Source of the DNA: Paraburkholderia phenazinium | GTDB lineage: Bacteria; Pseudomonadota; Gammaproteobacteria; Burkholderiales; Burkholderiaceae | Direction of reading: 5' to 3' | Length of the DNA: 64,000 nt | NCBI RefSeq assembly: GCF_900142845.1 | Contig: NZ_FSRU01000001.1 | Span: 3,844,001-3,908,000, forward strand | Notes under the pieces: model-generated | What the model saw: only the letters and a program-made list of their open reading frames with translations | The model's database searches: none | Told to the model about the DNA's origin: nothing | Shown: positions 18,072-27,102 of the stretch, in pieces | Layout: each line of letters begins with the position of its first letter | Numbering within the stretch: the first letter of the stretch is position 1 | Program-made: the position numbers and the translations under genes

Positions 18072-18527
18072 AAAGTCTCCTTGGCGGCCGAATCGACTAG
18101 GTAGCGGCCGTCCTTGATATTCCGGCCTTACGCAGAAGTTCTCTGGCGCGGGTGTCGCGCGGGCCTTGTCTCTTCAATCTGGCAACGGCCCAAACCGCTG
18201 CCGTGGTCGGCGCGACGTCGGGCCGTGAGCCGCCGCGTGAGATCGCGATGTTGCGCGGCGGTCGCGATCGCGGCGATGGAGATCGGGGCACTACGGTTGG
18301 GGGCTTTGCCATCCTGCTGCGAAGCGTCGAACAGATCGTCTGATAGGGCCGCTTAACTGCTATTTCAGCGGATTCCCTCATTAGAGCCGCCCTGCACCGC
18401 GTACCATGATAATCCTCTCGATGGGTCGCGGAAACCGGGGGTATTTTTCCATACATTTCCGTCGGGCGTCACTTGCGATTTACCCCGACGAACGGCGCCG
18501 CATCCGGCGATGCAGGCGCCGGCGTCC
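18072..18527. other. Intergenic region between regulator and porin genes
   Basis: This 456-base stretch holds the start region of the AraC-type gene and the end region of the porin gene. A 119-codon minus-strand frame (18097-18456) is open, but it is arginine/proline-rich with no recognisable domain or good start site, as expected of chance frames in GC-rich DNA, so it is not called. The only structure I see is the hairpin next to the porin end. Confidence 0.5.
18494..18520 (-). terminator. Hairpin downstream of porin gene
   Basis: GGCGCC arms (18494-18499 and 18515-18520) extend through GCATC/GATGC with one bulged base around a GCCG loop, giving a very stable stem eight bases beyond the porin stop. 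The following minus-strand bases GTTCGTCGGGG contain few Ts, so termination efficiency is uncertain. Confidence 0.45.
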
Positions 18528-19556
18528 TCAGAACATGTGCACCATTCCAAGCGTCACGCCGCGCGTATTGGCGCCCGGTGCGACCGCGACACCCCCATAC
18601 GACGTGCCGTTAAGGGTGAAGTCCGCCTGGTTCCGGTTCTGGATAAACCCGGTTGCGGCGTATAAGGTGGTCGCCTTGGAGAGGAAGTATTCATACGTCA
18701 AACCCACCTGCTGTGCGTTGTTCCCCTGCCCGGTCCGATCGTGCTCATAGCCATACATCAGCGAAAGCTGATCGGCATGACTGAACGAATATGAACCCGA
18801 TGCTTCGTAGACGTCACGCTTCTCGCTGTCATCGGTCTGGTGTTCCGTGTGATAGGCCAGATAAAACCGCGCAGCCCCCACACCAAACGACGCCCCTGCA
18901 TTAAACACCTTCAGGATCGAAGTGCCGGTCGCATTGGCTGCCTGCTCGTAGCCGGCCGCCGCGCGAAACGGTCCGTTCACGTAACGCAGTGCCGCGTTAT
19001 AGAACTGCAATCCATTGGTCGGCCTGGTCGTCTGATCGCGCATGGCGACCATGAATTGCGCCGTCAGGCCGTACACCGTGGGCGTAAAATACGAAATCGC
19101 GTTATTGACCCGAACGGTCAGGCTGTTGAAGTTATTCATCGGCGAACCCATGCTCATCACCGCCACAGGGTCGAGCTCGGGGTTCATGAAAATGTATTGA
19201 GGCGTGTTTTGCAGACCAAAACGCGCCTCGCCAAAATTGCCCGATACGCCAACCCATGCCTGACGGCTGAAAGCCTCAGCGGCATTCGACGCCGCACCGG
19301 TCGCACCGGAGAAGCCTTGTTCCAGCTGAAAGTTGATGTGAAGACCGCCGCCGATGTCCTCGCTGCCCTTCAGACCATATCGGCTAGCAAACAGTCCACC
19401 GGAGATTGCGCGGAGCGTTGCCGGGGAAGAACCGGGGTTTTGGTATTCCACGCCGTTGTCGATGACGCCGTACAGCGTCACCGACGACTGCGCGTACGCA
19501 GAATTGAGGACGCATACCGATGCCGCCCCAGTGACAAGAATAATCAGTTTTTTCAC
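18528..19556 (-). CDS. Gram-negative general porin (trimeric, OmpC-like)
   Basis: Outer membrane porin of 342 residues with a cleavable signal (KKLIILVTGAASVCVLNSAYA, cleavage after residue 22) and the mature N-terminus QSSVTLYGVIDNGVEY typical of Burkholderiales porins. A PEFG-free loop region and a final aromatic residue Phe (VHMF) fit a 16-strand barrel. The start is a GTG at 19556 with CGGAGACTG upstream. Its promoter, about 200 bases upstream, carries the same activator box as the aromatic operon, so it probably admits the aromatic acid or a related ligand across the outer membrane. The long leader could hold further control. Confidence 0.9.
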   Translation of the reverse strand: MKKLIILVTGAASVCVLNSAYAQSSVTLYGVIDNGVEYQNPGSSPATLRAISGGLFASRYGLKGSEDIGGGLHINFQLEQGFSGATGAASNAAEAFSRQAWVGVSGNFGEARFGLQNTPQYIFMNPELDPVAVMSMGSPMNNFNSLTVRVNNAISYFTPTVYGLTAQFMVAMRDQTTRPTNGLQFYNAALRYVNGPFRAAAGYEQAANATGTSILKVFNAGASFGVGAARFYLAYHTEHQTDDSEKRDVYEASGSYSFSHADQLSLMYGYEHDRTGQGNNAQQVGLTYEYFLSKATTLYAATGFIQNRNQADFTLNGTSYGGVAVAPGANTRGVTLGMVHMF

Positions 19557-19761
19557 GCAGTCTCCGAGTCAATCTAGTTATTAAATTCATCACGCAAGTT
19601 GCCCGATTCAGGACCTTCACATTCATATTTTGGATGCCTAATTTTTATTGGAATGCGTCTTGTTCTGGCGAGCAGGCAGGATCATGTCATGCGCTCAAAG
19701 CGCTGACGAACCCGGCGTTTCAGACCAAACAGGCCGCCGGACGCATGGTCATGCTGGAGCA

Positions 19762-19821
19762 AGGGTATGAGATGTCCGCCCGGGCGTCCCTACACAAAAC
19801 TGAGATTCACTGGCACTTTTT
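19762..19821 (-). promoter_or_regulatory. Porin promoter with AraC-type activator box (copy B)
   Basis: On the minus strand the 31-base box (19821-19791) abuts GGGACG (19790-19785), followed by 17 bases and TACCCT (19767-19762). The box reads AAAAAGTGCCAG, TGAATC, four free bases, TTTTGTGTA. Predicted leader to the porin start is about 200 bases, longer than at the other three copies. It stands back to back with copy C, which faces the opposite gene. Confidence 0.75.
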
Positions 19822-19876
19822 CGGCTCGATGCGTTGAGTGCCGCACACGCCTCGTAGATTCCCGCGCCGCCGCAAC

Positions 19877-19936
19877 AAAAAATGCAAGCGAATCTAGTTT
19901 TTGTGTAAAGGCATGCGCTCGGGCATCCAATACTAT
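19877..19936 (+). promoter_or_regulatory. Promoter of Tsx-like channel gene with AraC-type activator box (copy C)
   Basis: Box 19877-19907 (AAAAAATGCAAG, CGAATC, four free bases, TTTTGTGTA) abuts the -35-like AAGGCA (19908-19913), then 17 bases, then TACTAT (19931-19936). Start of transcription would be about 85 bases before the ATG at 20029. This copy is the most divergent in the left half-site and has a different -35, but the geometry is identical to copies A, B and D. Confidence 0.75.
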
Positions 19937-20028
19937 CCTCCCCACCGCGACAGAAAAATCTGGCTCCCTGTTCATCCAGAAGAAGGTTGAACAGCCGCGG
20001 GCTGATAAAAAACCATATGGAAGGAGAC

Positions 20029-21045
20029 ATGCAAAACATATCAGTAGCTTTGCGCAACCCGCTTCTCGGCGCCGCCCTCTTCTGCTGTTTGAGCCAGTTC
20101 AGCCATGCTGAGGAAATCATCACTGCACCGAGCGATTCCGCGCCGCCGCAAGTCCAGCAAACGCAGCAGCAGAACCAGAAAACCCCGCAAACACCGCCAA
20201 CCCTAAAGAACGGCGCAGCGCCGCTCAGTGCACCGGATCTGAAATCGGCGGAGCAATTCGGCGCGCCGCCTGTGTCGTGGAACGATACGTTTGTCGGCTA
20301 CCGCTATGGCAGCGACTTCCACTATCCGGGTGTACCCGACAAGGTCGCGCAGAACATCGGTTATCTTTCGACGATAGGCGGCTTCAAGTACGGTAGCTAC
20401 GCGTTCAACGTGGACTACCTCGTGTCGAATTCCGCCAACCCGGAAGCGGGCGGCCCGTCCAATGGTGGAGCGCAGGAGATCTATAGCATCGGCCGTGTCG
20501 AACTGAGTGCCGGCAAGATTCTTGGCCGGTATATGGGTTACGGCTTCATCCGCGACTTTGGCTTGACCGGCGGCTACGAGTTCGGCGTCAAGAACGATGC
20601 ATACGGCGAGCGCGCCCGGATGCTGGTATTCGGCCCGACCATCGAATTTGCCGTACCGCGCGGCTTCTGGAACGTCACGGCCGGGGTACGTACCGAGAGT
20701 AACCACAACGGCATTACCGGCGTGGACGTGCATTTCAATCCCGCGTGGCACGTCGAAAGCTCGTGGCTGGTTCCGTTCCAGGTGGGGCCGTTGCCGCTGG
20801 TCTTCAAAGGTTTTGCCAGCATGACCGGGCCTAAAGGCAGAGATGGCTTCGGTGTGGAGACCACCACCGAGTTTCTCGCTCGCGGCTCACTGCTGGCGGA
20901 TCTTGGCTCGTTTGCCGGCCACCCGCGTGTGGTGTACGCGGGCGTAGGTTACGAGTATTGGCATCACATGTACGGCTCGCCGACTAACGAAACGGTGGGC
21001 ACCATTACGTCGGCACCGATGTTTGTGGCCGAGGTTCATTTCTGA
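20029..21045 (+). CDS. Outer membrane channel, Tsx-like/outer envelope protein
   Basis: Exported beta-barrel protein of 338 residues. A signal peptide ending in SQFSHA is followed by a Gln/Pro-rich linker (about 27-75) and a barrel beginning WNDTFVGYRYGSDFHYPG, resembling the Tsx nucleoside-channel superfamily, and ending in the outer membrane signature ...VAEVHF with C-terminal Phe. The ATG at 20029 was chosen because GGAAGGAGAC lies directly upstream; an ATG at 20017 is possible. It is followed by an MFS gene and driven by copy C of the shared box, so it likely carries the pathway substrate across the outer membrane, complementing the porin. Confidence 0.8.
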   Translation: MQNISVALRNPLLGAALFCCLSQFSHAEEIITAPSDSAPPQVQQTQQQNQKTPQTPPTLKNGAAPLSAPDLKSAEQFGAPPVSWNDTFVGYRYGSDFHYPGVPDKVAQNIGYLSTIGGFKYGSYAFNVDYLVSNSANPEAGGPSNGGAQEIYSIGRVELSAGKILGRYMGYGFIRDFGLTGGYEFGVKNDAYGERARMLVFGPTIEFAVPRGFWNVTAGVRTESNHNGITGVDVHFNPAWHVESSWLVPFQVGPLPLVFKGFASMTGPKGRDGFGVETTTEFLARGSLLADLGSFAGHPRVVYAGVGYEYWHHMYGSPTNETVGTITSAPMFVAEVHF

Positions 21046-21196
21046 TCAACCGTCTTCGATAACAATTGCATTGGCGACCCCGCAGGCGGGTCGCCATGCC
21101 CAATACACGCGCGCCCCCCGTGCGAAGAACGTTGTGGCGGAACCCGCTTTACATGAAGAGATTTTTGGCTCAGCCTGTCTTCTCGAAGTGAACGCG

Positions 21197-22489
21197 ATGG
21201 AGACGCATCAATTGAAACGACCGGCGACCGAGAATCCCTGGAGCATTCTCGTACTTCTCTCGCTCGGCCTGCTGATTTCGTTTGTCGACCGTACCAGCCT
21301 GTCGTCTGCGTTGGCGGACGCAAGCTTCATTCGAGAGTTTGCGCTGACGAGCGTGGAGCGCGGCTGGCTCAACTCCGCCGTGTTCTGGTCCTACGGTTTC
21401 GTTCAGATGCCGATGGGCTGGCTGGTCGATCGCTACGGCGTGAAATGGCCTTACACGATCTGCTTCGCGCTGTGGTGCATGGCCGCCGCAGCCACCGGCA
21501 TGGTGACCACGCTCTCGGCGCTGATCGTCATGCGTCTGCTAATCGGCGTAGCCGAAGCGGTGGTGGTGCCGGCTACCTATCGCTACCTCGCGAACCACTT
21601 CGAGGAAACCCGGAAAGGCACCGCCCTCGGTATCTTTTCGATTGGCGGCAAGATGGGGCCCGCGCTCGGCGCGCCTATCGCGGCGTGGATGATCGTCACG
21701 TATTCCTGGAAGGTGATGTTCATCGCAACCGGCCTCGTCGGACTGATCTGGCTGGTGCCCTGGCTGCTGATGGTCAGAAACGACTATCCGTCACGGCAGG
21801 AACTTGCGGCCGCCATCCATCGGGCCTCTACGGTGCCGCTCAAAAACCTGCTCGCGAGCCCGGTGGTTTGGGGTGGGCTGGTCAATAACTTCTGCTACAG
21901 CTATTTCGCCTTCTATTGCATGACGTGGATGCCGGCCTATCTGGTCGAGCAGCGCGGCCTTTCTCTCGAGCGCTCGGGCCTCTATACCTTCTTCAGCTTT
22001 GCCGGCATCGCCATCGTTGCGGCGCTCGCCGGCTGGGCAGCGGACCGGATCATCGCCCGGGGTCACGACGCGGTTATGGTGCGCAAGGCGTTTATCGTGG
22101 CGGGCTTTATCGGCGGCACAACGGTTCTGCTCGGCGCCTATGCGCCATCGCTCGACATGGCGCTGTTCTGGAACGTGCTCTCGCTGTCGCTCCTCGGCCT
22201 CGTCACGGCGAATAACCTCGCGCTGTGCAAACTGACCTTGATCCCCAAGCAGGCGGTGGGATTGAACACAGGCCTGCAGCAGGTTGCCACCAGTCTTGCG
22301 GGCGGTGTGTCGGCGAGTCTTTCGGGTTGGCTGCTCCATCTTGGCGGCAGCTACACCCTGCCCATGATGGCGATCTTCGCGTTCCTGCTGGTCGGCGCAA
22401 CCAGCACCCTGGTTCTACTCCAGCGCAAATGGGCGCCGAAAGTCAACGAGATCGCTCTCGAGCCGCCCCATGCCGGATGGCGCGCATGA
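21197..22489 (+). CDS. MFS transporter, anion:cation symporter type (first of two paralogues)
   Basis: Twelve-segment major facilitator protein of 430 residues. The start motif SFVDRTSLSSALAD in TM1, the inter-TM2/3 motif GWLVDRYGVKWPY and an N-terminal EN-P-W stretch resemble the ACS family that imports organic and aromatic acids. ATG 21197 was chosen because upstream sequence is not membrane-like; its ribosome binding site is weak (GAAGTGAACG). The gene follows the Tsx-like channel gene and is probably cotranscribed from copy C. It is strikingly similar throughout to the MFS at 29082-30362, indicating duplication within the regulon. Confidence 0.88.
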   Translation: METHQLKRPATENPWSILVLLSLGLLISFVDRTSLSSALADASFIREFALTSVERGWLNSAVFWSYGFVQMPMGWLVDRYGVKWPYTICFALWCMAAAATGMVTTLSALIVMRLLIGVAEAVVVPATYRYLANHFEETRKGTALGIFSIGGKMGPALGAPIAAWMIVTYSWKVMFIATGLVGLIWLVPWLLMVRNDYPSRQELAAAIHRASTVPLKNLLASPVVWGGLVNNFCYSYFAFYCMTWMPAYLVEQRGLSLERSGLYTFFSFAGIAIVAALAGWAADRIIARGHDAVMVRKAFIVAGFIGGTTVLLGAYAPSLDMALFWNVLSLSLLGLVTANNLALCKLTLIPKQAVGLNTGLQQVATSLAGGVSASLSGWLLHLGGSYTLPMMAIFAFLLVGATSTLVLLQRKWAPKVNEIALEPPHAGWRA

Positions 22490-22490
22490 A

Positions 22491-22520
22491 CAAAAAGGCG
22501 CTGTGCTTTCGCGCAGCGCC
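22491..22520 (-). terminator. Rho-independent terminator of beta-propeller gene
   Basis: On the minus strand, GGCGCTGCGC pairs with GCACAGCGCC across a GAAA loop and is followed by TTTTTGTT. This is a classic intrinsic terminator for the gene ending at 22559. It begins one base after the stop of the converging MFS gene and may also help end that transcript. Confidence 0.85.
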
Positions 22521-22558
22521 CTCGTCAAACCAATGCAATGGTCAACGCAAAGAGAGAC

Positions 22559-24469
22559 TTACGGATTGGGAATGTACAGCGGCATTGCCTCTTCCCATAG
22601 CGTGTCCGTAATCGGATGCTGGTCGCTACCGTCGGCGTTCATCACCCAGTTCTGACCATCGGGCTGGAAGCTGTTGTCGTACAGCGCGAGTTCGTCACGG
22701 AAACCATACACACCCGAGCTATACGCGATGCGGCCGTCGTAGGTCCACACGGCGTGGCCCTGATTCGCCCCCGGCGTCGTCAGACGGGTTAGGTCCGATC
22801 CATCCGGATGGATCGTGTAGACGTCGTAGTGAAACCTGTTCGGGTCCGTCGGGTTGACTTCCTTGCGGGTGAACACGATCTTGCTGCCGTCCGGCGACCA
22901 GCCCGGCAGGTTGTCCGGATCGGTGGTCAGCACGGTATCAGCGTGCGTCTCCAGATCGAGAATACGCAGACCCTGCACCTTCGGACTCCACACGCGGTAG
23001 ACGATCCTCTTCCCATCCGGCGAGTAGCTCGGGAAACCCGCATTGATGGAACCGTCGGTCAGCACTTCCGGTTTGCCGTTCATGCTGCCGTCGGTCTTGA
23101 TACGCATGATGCGGCCAGGACCGGCACCGCGCGTGAAGAACCAGTCGCCCACACCGAAGGCCACCCACTGACGATCCGGCGACCAGGTCGGCTGAAATGC
23201 ACCGGCCAGACCTTGCTTGATCATGACCGGATCCAGGCCGCTGTTAGCAGGATCGTAGATCCGCTGATAGCCCGTGAAGTCGGGGTTCATGATGGCAATG
23301 GAAGAATTGATGGCCTTTTCCGTGTACACCAGCTTCTGGCGATCCAGCGACAGTTGCGGGAAGACGTCGATGTAACGATAGTTCCAGTCCGGGTCGAAGC
23401 TATACAGCGGCGTGCCGTTCGTATGGGCCGGACGCATGGCGATTTTTTCGTAGACCACCTTGCCGCCGTCCGACGAATAGCGGGGCGAGCGAATGCCCGA
23501 GTTGGCCGTCGAGCGGAACGTACCGGCGGTGGTGTAGAACCCTTCGGTGTCACCGCCCTTCACGTGATACGCGACGTTGGTATCGCTCAGATATTGCGGG
23601 AACACCTTGAAACCGGGCGTCGACGTCAGGTCCTTCCGCTCAAGCGTGGACACGTCCACCGAAACCAGTTGCGAGCTCACCTTGTTGATCCCTTCCGGAC
23701 GGTGCGCCCCCCACGTCGACTCCACCGGCGTTTCGTAGAAGACCACAGACTTGCCGTCCGGCGACCAGGAAGGCGAGCCTTCGTCAAAGCCCGGCTTGCC
23801 GGCAATTTTCTTCCAGCCCGAACCATCCGGCTTGATGAGATAAATGCTGCTTTCCTGTGTGCGTTCCCATCCCACCGGCAGATTGTGGCCGCGCCAATCG
23901 GACCCGGTATCGGAAGAAAGCGCGAGCCACTTGCCGTCCGGGGACCACGAGGGCCGGAAGTAGCTATGCGGTTTGCTCGGATCGAATTTCAGTTCACCCG
24001 TGACGTTTTTCAGCGCGCCTGTCGCAATGTTCAGCGTCCAGATGTTGACCGTGCCGTAATCCTTCTCGCCTCTGCGCGACGACACGAAGGCGATGAGGTT
24101 CGGGTTGGCCGGCGAAAAGACAGCGGCGTCGGACACGCCGGGGTGATCGGTAAGGCGCTGCAGGTTCGTGCCATCCACCTTCACGCGATAGAGGTTCGAC
24201 TGGCCGAGGCCATCGCGCTCCGACGTAAACACGATCCACTGCCCGTCTTTCGAGAACGAGGCGTGATAGTCGAAACCGTCGGTTGGGAGCAGCCGGTGTT
24301 CGTCGCTGCCGTCCGCATTGGCGACATACAGCTCGGATGTCACGGGGCCCACGCGGTCGAGCAACAAGGTGCCTTTCGTTGCGGCCCCGGCTCCGCCTGG
24401 AATGAGCATCCAGGCTCCCCCGATGGCCACACACGCCAGGAGTTTTTTCAAAGATGTAGTCAGATGCAC
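22559..24469 (-). CDS. Secreted TolB-like beta-propeller protein
   Basis: Exported protein of 636 residues: signal peptide (KKLLACVAIGGAWMLIPGGAGA) then at least eight PD40/WD40-like repeats with the motif SPDGK or SWSPDGK (for example near residues 72, 173, 228, 505 and 540), as in TolB and in dipeptidyl-peptidase propellers. No C-terminal alpha/beta hydrolase domain is present, so peptidase activity is unlikely. It stands 148 bases downstream of the eight-gene catabolic operon on the same strand and may be its distal member. Function unknown; binding or lactone/ester processing in the periplasm are possibilities. Confidence 0.8.
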   Translation of the reverse strand: MHLTTSLKKLLACVAIGGAWMLIPGGAGAATKGTLLLDRVGPVTSELYVANADGSDEHRLLPTDGFDYHASFSKDGQWIVFTSERDGLGQSNLYRVKVDGTNLQRLTDHPGVSDAAVFSPANPNLIAFVSSRRGEKDYGTVNIWTLNIATGALKNVTGELKFDPSKPHSYFRPSWSPDGKWLALSSDTGSDWRGHNLPVGWERTQESSIYLIKPDGSGWKKIAGKPGFDEGSPSWSPDGKSVVFYETPVESTWGAHRPEGINKVSSQLVSVDVSTLERKDLTSTPGFKVFPQYLSDTNVAYHVKGGDTEGFYTTAGTFRSTANSGIRSPRYSSDGGKVVYEKIAMRPAHTNGTPLYSFDPDWNYRYIDVFPQLSLDRQKLVYTEKAINSSIAIMNPDFTGYQRIYDPANSGLDPVMIKQGLAGAFQPTWSPDRQWVAFGVGDWFFTRGAGPGRIMRIKTDGSMNGKPEVLTDGSINAGFPSYSPDGKRIVYRVWSPKVQGLRILDLETHADTVLTTDPDNLPGWSPDGSKIVFTRKEVNPTDPNRFHYDVYTIHPDGSDLTRLTTPGANQGHAVWTYDGRIAYSSGVYGFRDELALYDNSFQPDGQNWVMNADGSDQHPITDTLWEEAMPLYIPNP

Positions 24470-24617
24470 AGCCTAATGCCTCCATTAATTATGCGTAGGT
24501 GAACGGCGTGAAACCGCTCAACCGCTGAACTGCTCCCGCGTTGCGCTTTTCGTCAACGCATCGTGCTTCTGTTGCTTACCGCTGTTTCCGGGCCCTCGAC
24601 GCTTTCCCCGTGGTCGA

Positions 24618-25526
24618 TCAACCCAGATTACCAGTAACGTCGTCGAACAGTTCGTCAACCGACAGGCGATGCGGAATGATCTTCTGATCGAGCGCCCAGT
24701 CGATCGCCAACTGGATCCCCTTGCGGTTCGCCTCCAGGCCAATGGGCGGGAAGATGGCCGGCACGCCGCCTTCAGTCAGCGCCCGGCTTTCGACGATCAT
24801 CCGGTACAGTTCGCGAACCACCTCCGGGTGCTTCTTCGACACGTCGGCATGTACCACGAACATGTGATTGATCGGCACCACGCCTTCGCGCGCGAACCAG
24901 TCTTTCGCGGCGGCCTGTGCATCCGGAACCAGCGTACGCACGCGCGGATCTTTCGGCATGTCTTCACCGAGCAAGGCCGCGCTCAGCTCACCGTCGAGCA
25001 TCATCTGCGGAATCGACGCACCGGCGGGCAGGCGCTCGCAGTTGTTCGGATCGCGATACTCGGCGAGATGTCCGTCGCCGAGCGTCATCCAGGTGACCTT
25101 GTCGAGATCGACGCCATATTCGTGACGCAGGATGCCGCGAATCCACAGCGCCGTCGTTTGCGTATAAGTGCGCACGCCGACCTTCTTGCCTTCGATGTCC
25201 TTCGGCTTCAGATCGCCAAAGTCGATGTTGAAACCGGCGCAATGATGCTGGAAACGTCCCGAGATCGGCGTCGGTAACAGCACGTAGGGCTTGCCGTAGG
25301 CCCTGGCTTGCAGGAAGGTGACGATCGCCAGTTCGCCTGCGTCGAACCTGTTCTCGCGGACCATCGCCTTGAAGCCGTTATGCGCTGGCGTCGGTCCGCA
25401 GTAGTCGAGGTCGACGAGATCGGACTTTACGCGCCCGTCTTTCATCGCCTGGGTGACGGGGCAATCGGCCAGATTGGTCCTGAGTGTGGGCACCCCGGTG
25501 GGCACCTCGTTTAGCGTCGTTGTCAT
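24618..25526 (-). CDS. 4,5-Dihydroxyphthalate decarboxylase-like protein (SBP fold), second copy
   Basis: Protein of 302 residues resembling Pht5-type 4,5-dihydroxyphthalate decarboxylases, which share the fold of periplasmic binding proteins (NMT1/SsuA type). The KPKDIEGKKVGVRTYTQTTALWIRG stretch (about 110-134) and GVVPINHMFVVH near 215 are the recognisable family parts. No signal peptide is present, which favours a cytoplasmic enzyme over a transport binding protein. It is the last gene of the eight-gene operon and a distant paralogue of the first gene (32407-33381): both contain DLEGKKVGVR-like and PHR/PRRMSV-LF end motifs. Confidence 0.75.
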   Translation of the reverse strand: MTTTLNEVPTGVPTLRTNLADCPVTQAMKDGRVKSDLVDLDYCGPTPAHNGFKAMVRENRFDAGELAIVTFLQARAYGKPYVLLPTPISGRFQHHCAGFNIDFGDLKPKDIEGKKVGVRTYTQTTALWIRGILRHEYGVDLDKVTWMTLGDGHLAEYRDPNNCERLPAGASIPQMMLDGELSAALLGEDMPKDPRVRTLVPDAQAAAKDWFAREGVVPINHMFVVHADVSKKHPEVVRELYRMIVESRALTEGGVPAIFPPIGLEANRKGIQLAIDWALDQKIIPHRLSVDELFDDVTGNLG

Positions 25527-25554
25527 TGATGTCTCTCCTTACGCTTGAATAGAT

Positions 25555-27099
25555 TTACAGCCTGACCTCGATGAGGCACGGTCCCGGCTCGTTCACCGAG
25601 TCGGCCATGGCCTTGTGGAACGCTTCGGCGGTATCGACGGCGAGCGCAGGCACACCCATGCTTTTCGCCATGGCCAGCCAGTCGATGCGAGGCCGATCGA
25701 TATCGATCATGGCCAGCGCACGCACCCCCGGCGCACCGGCGCCCATGTTGGCGTACTCGGCCTTGAGAATGGCGTAACTGTTGTTGGCAAAGATAATCGT
25801 CGTGATGTTCAGGCCTTCACGTGCCTGGGTCCACAGCGACTGGATCGTGTACATGGCGCTGCCGTCGCCGACCATGCAGAACACGCGCCGGTCCGGACAG
25901 GCGAGCGCGGCGCCGGTGGCGACCGGAGTGCCATAGCCGATCGAACCGCCCATGTTATTGATGAGGTCATGCGGCGCCGCGCCGACGGTCAGTCCCATCG
26001 TCTCGCGACCGGTGGTCAGCGATTCGTCGACGAGGACGCAGTTTTCCGGCAACGCGGCGGCCAGCGCCTGGGCGATGGTGGCGGGCGTCAATGCGCCGCT
26101 CGGCGGCGGGGCGTCCGAACGCTGCTGGAGCACGGCCGCGCTGCTGGCCGCGCCGAGCGCCTCGACCAGCATCTCGAGACCGGCCGCACCGTCCTCGCCA
26201 ATTTCGACCAGCGCATGAACGCTGGTTCCGGGCGACTTAAGCAGGCTCGGTTTGTCAGGATAGCTGAAGAAGGCAATCGGCTCGGTCGTCTCCACGGTAA
26301 CGATATGCCTGAAGCCTTTCAGATACTCGACAGCGAGGCCAACCGCATAGGGAATGCGTTCGAGCGTGACTCGCCCTGCCCCGCGTTCGATTCGCGAACT
26401 GAAGAACTGCGTCGCAACACGACAGCCGGTCGCCGCCTTGACCTTGCCCACCCATTCGAGCGCACGACCGCGTGTCGAGCGCCCCGCCAGCACGATCAGC
26501 GTCGGCTCGCCCGAACGCAGCACCTGCGCAATGTGTTCGATACGCGCGGCATCCGGCGCCTTCGCCCTGGCAGGCGTGCGCGGCAGTACGGCTCGCTCGC
26601 CCGCGTCCTGCCACGAGGTATCGCCGGGCAGGATGAGCGTCGCAATTTGCCCTGGGTGTTCGCTTGCCTTGCTCACCGCAGTCGCCACGTCCCACGCCAC
26701 CGCACTCGGCGACTCGACGCGGCGCACCCAATGGCTCAAGGGCCGCGCGAGACCCTCGATGTCGGAGGTCAGCGGCGGATCGTATTTCAGGTGCGCGGCC
26801 GAGTGCTCGCCCACGATGTTGACCATGCCCGACGACGCCCGTTTGGCATTGTGGATGTTGGCCAGCCCATTCGCGAGGCCCGGACCGAGATGCAGCAGCG
26901 TCGATGCCGGCGTTTCTTTCATCCGGTAGTAGCCGTCCGCAGCGCCTGTGCAGACACCTTCGAACAGGCACAGGACGCTACGCATCAGCGGATTCTCGAG
27001 CGCCTTCAGAAAGTGCATCTCCGAGGTGCCCGGGTTCGCAAAGCAGATGTCGACACCCTGATCGGCGAGCGTCTGAACCAGGCTTTCGGCTCCGTTCAT
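25555..27099 (-). CDS. ThDP-dependent enzyme, acetolactate synthase/benzoylformate decarboxylase-like
   Basis: Thiamine diphosphate enzyme of 514 residues with the three-domain layout of the pyruvate oxidase family. The cofactor-activating Glu lies in LFEGVCTGAADGY (about residue 48), the PP motif is GDGSAMYTIQSLW through FANNSYAIL (about 420-445), and the N-terminus has FANPGTSEMHFL. Substrate is unknown: known relatives decarboxylate 2-keto acids or join them. No enzyme of this class belongs to the textbook protocatechuate 4,5-cleavage or gallate pathways, so its steady place between an aldolase (3 bases) and a Pht5-like gene (28 bases) is unusual. Confidence 0.85.
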   Translation of the reverse strand: MNGAESLVQTLADQGVDICFANPGTSEMHFLKALENPLMRSVLCLFEGVCTGAADGYYRMKETPASTLLHLGPGLANGLANIHNAKRASSGMVNIVGEHSAAHLKYDPPLTSDIEGLARPLSHWVRRVESPSAVAWDVATAVSKASEHPGQIATLILPGDTSWQDAGERAVLPRTPARAKAPDAARIEHIAQVLRSGEPTLIVLAGRSTRGRALEWVGKVKAATGCRVATQFFSSRIERGAGRVTLERIPYAVGLAVEYLKGFRHIVTVETTEPIAFFSYPDKPSLLKSPGTSVHALVEIGEDGAAGLEMLVEALGAASSAAVLQQRSDAPPPSGALTPATIAQALAAALPENCVLVDESLTTGRETMGLTVGAAPHDLINNMGGSIGYGTPVATGAALACPDRRVFCMVGDGSAMYTIQSLWTQAREGLNITTIIFANNSYAILKAEYANMGAGAPGVRALAMIDIDRPRIDWLAMAKSMGVPALAVDTAEAFHKAMADSVNEPGPCLIEVRL

Positions 27100-27102
27100 T
27101 GC

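Noticed and set aside
18097..18456. 119-codon open frame on the minus strand between regulator and porin
   Set aside because: Arg/Pro/Ser-rich composition, no domain, no ribosome binding site; long chance frames are common in GC-rich DNA.
19634..19837. Small plus-strand frame upstream of the Tsx-like channel
   Set aside because: It runs through activator box copy B and has no ribosome binding site.
22808..24502. 564-codon plus-strand frame opposite the beta-propeller gene
   Set aside because: Antisense shadow of a well-supported exported propeller protein; no family resemblance of its own.
24618..25526. Reading the two Pht5-like proteins as ABC transporter binding proteins
   Set aside because: Neither has a signal peptide and no permease or ATPase gene is nearby, while ring-cleavage genes surround them.
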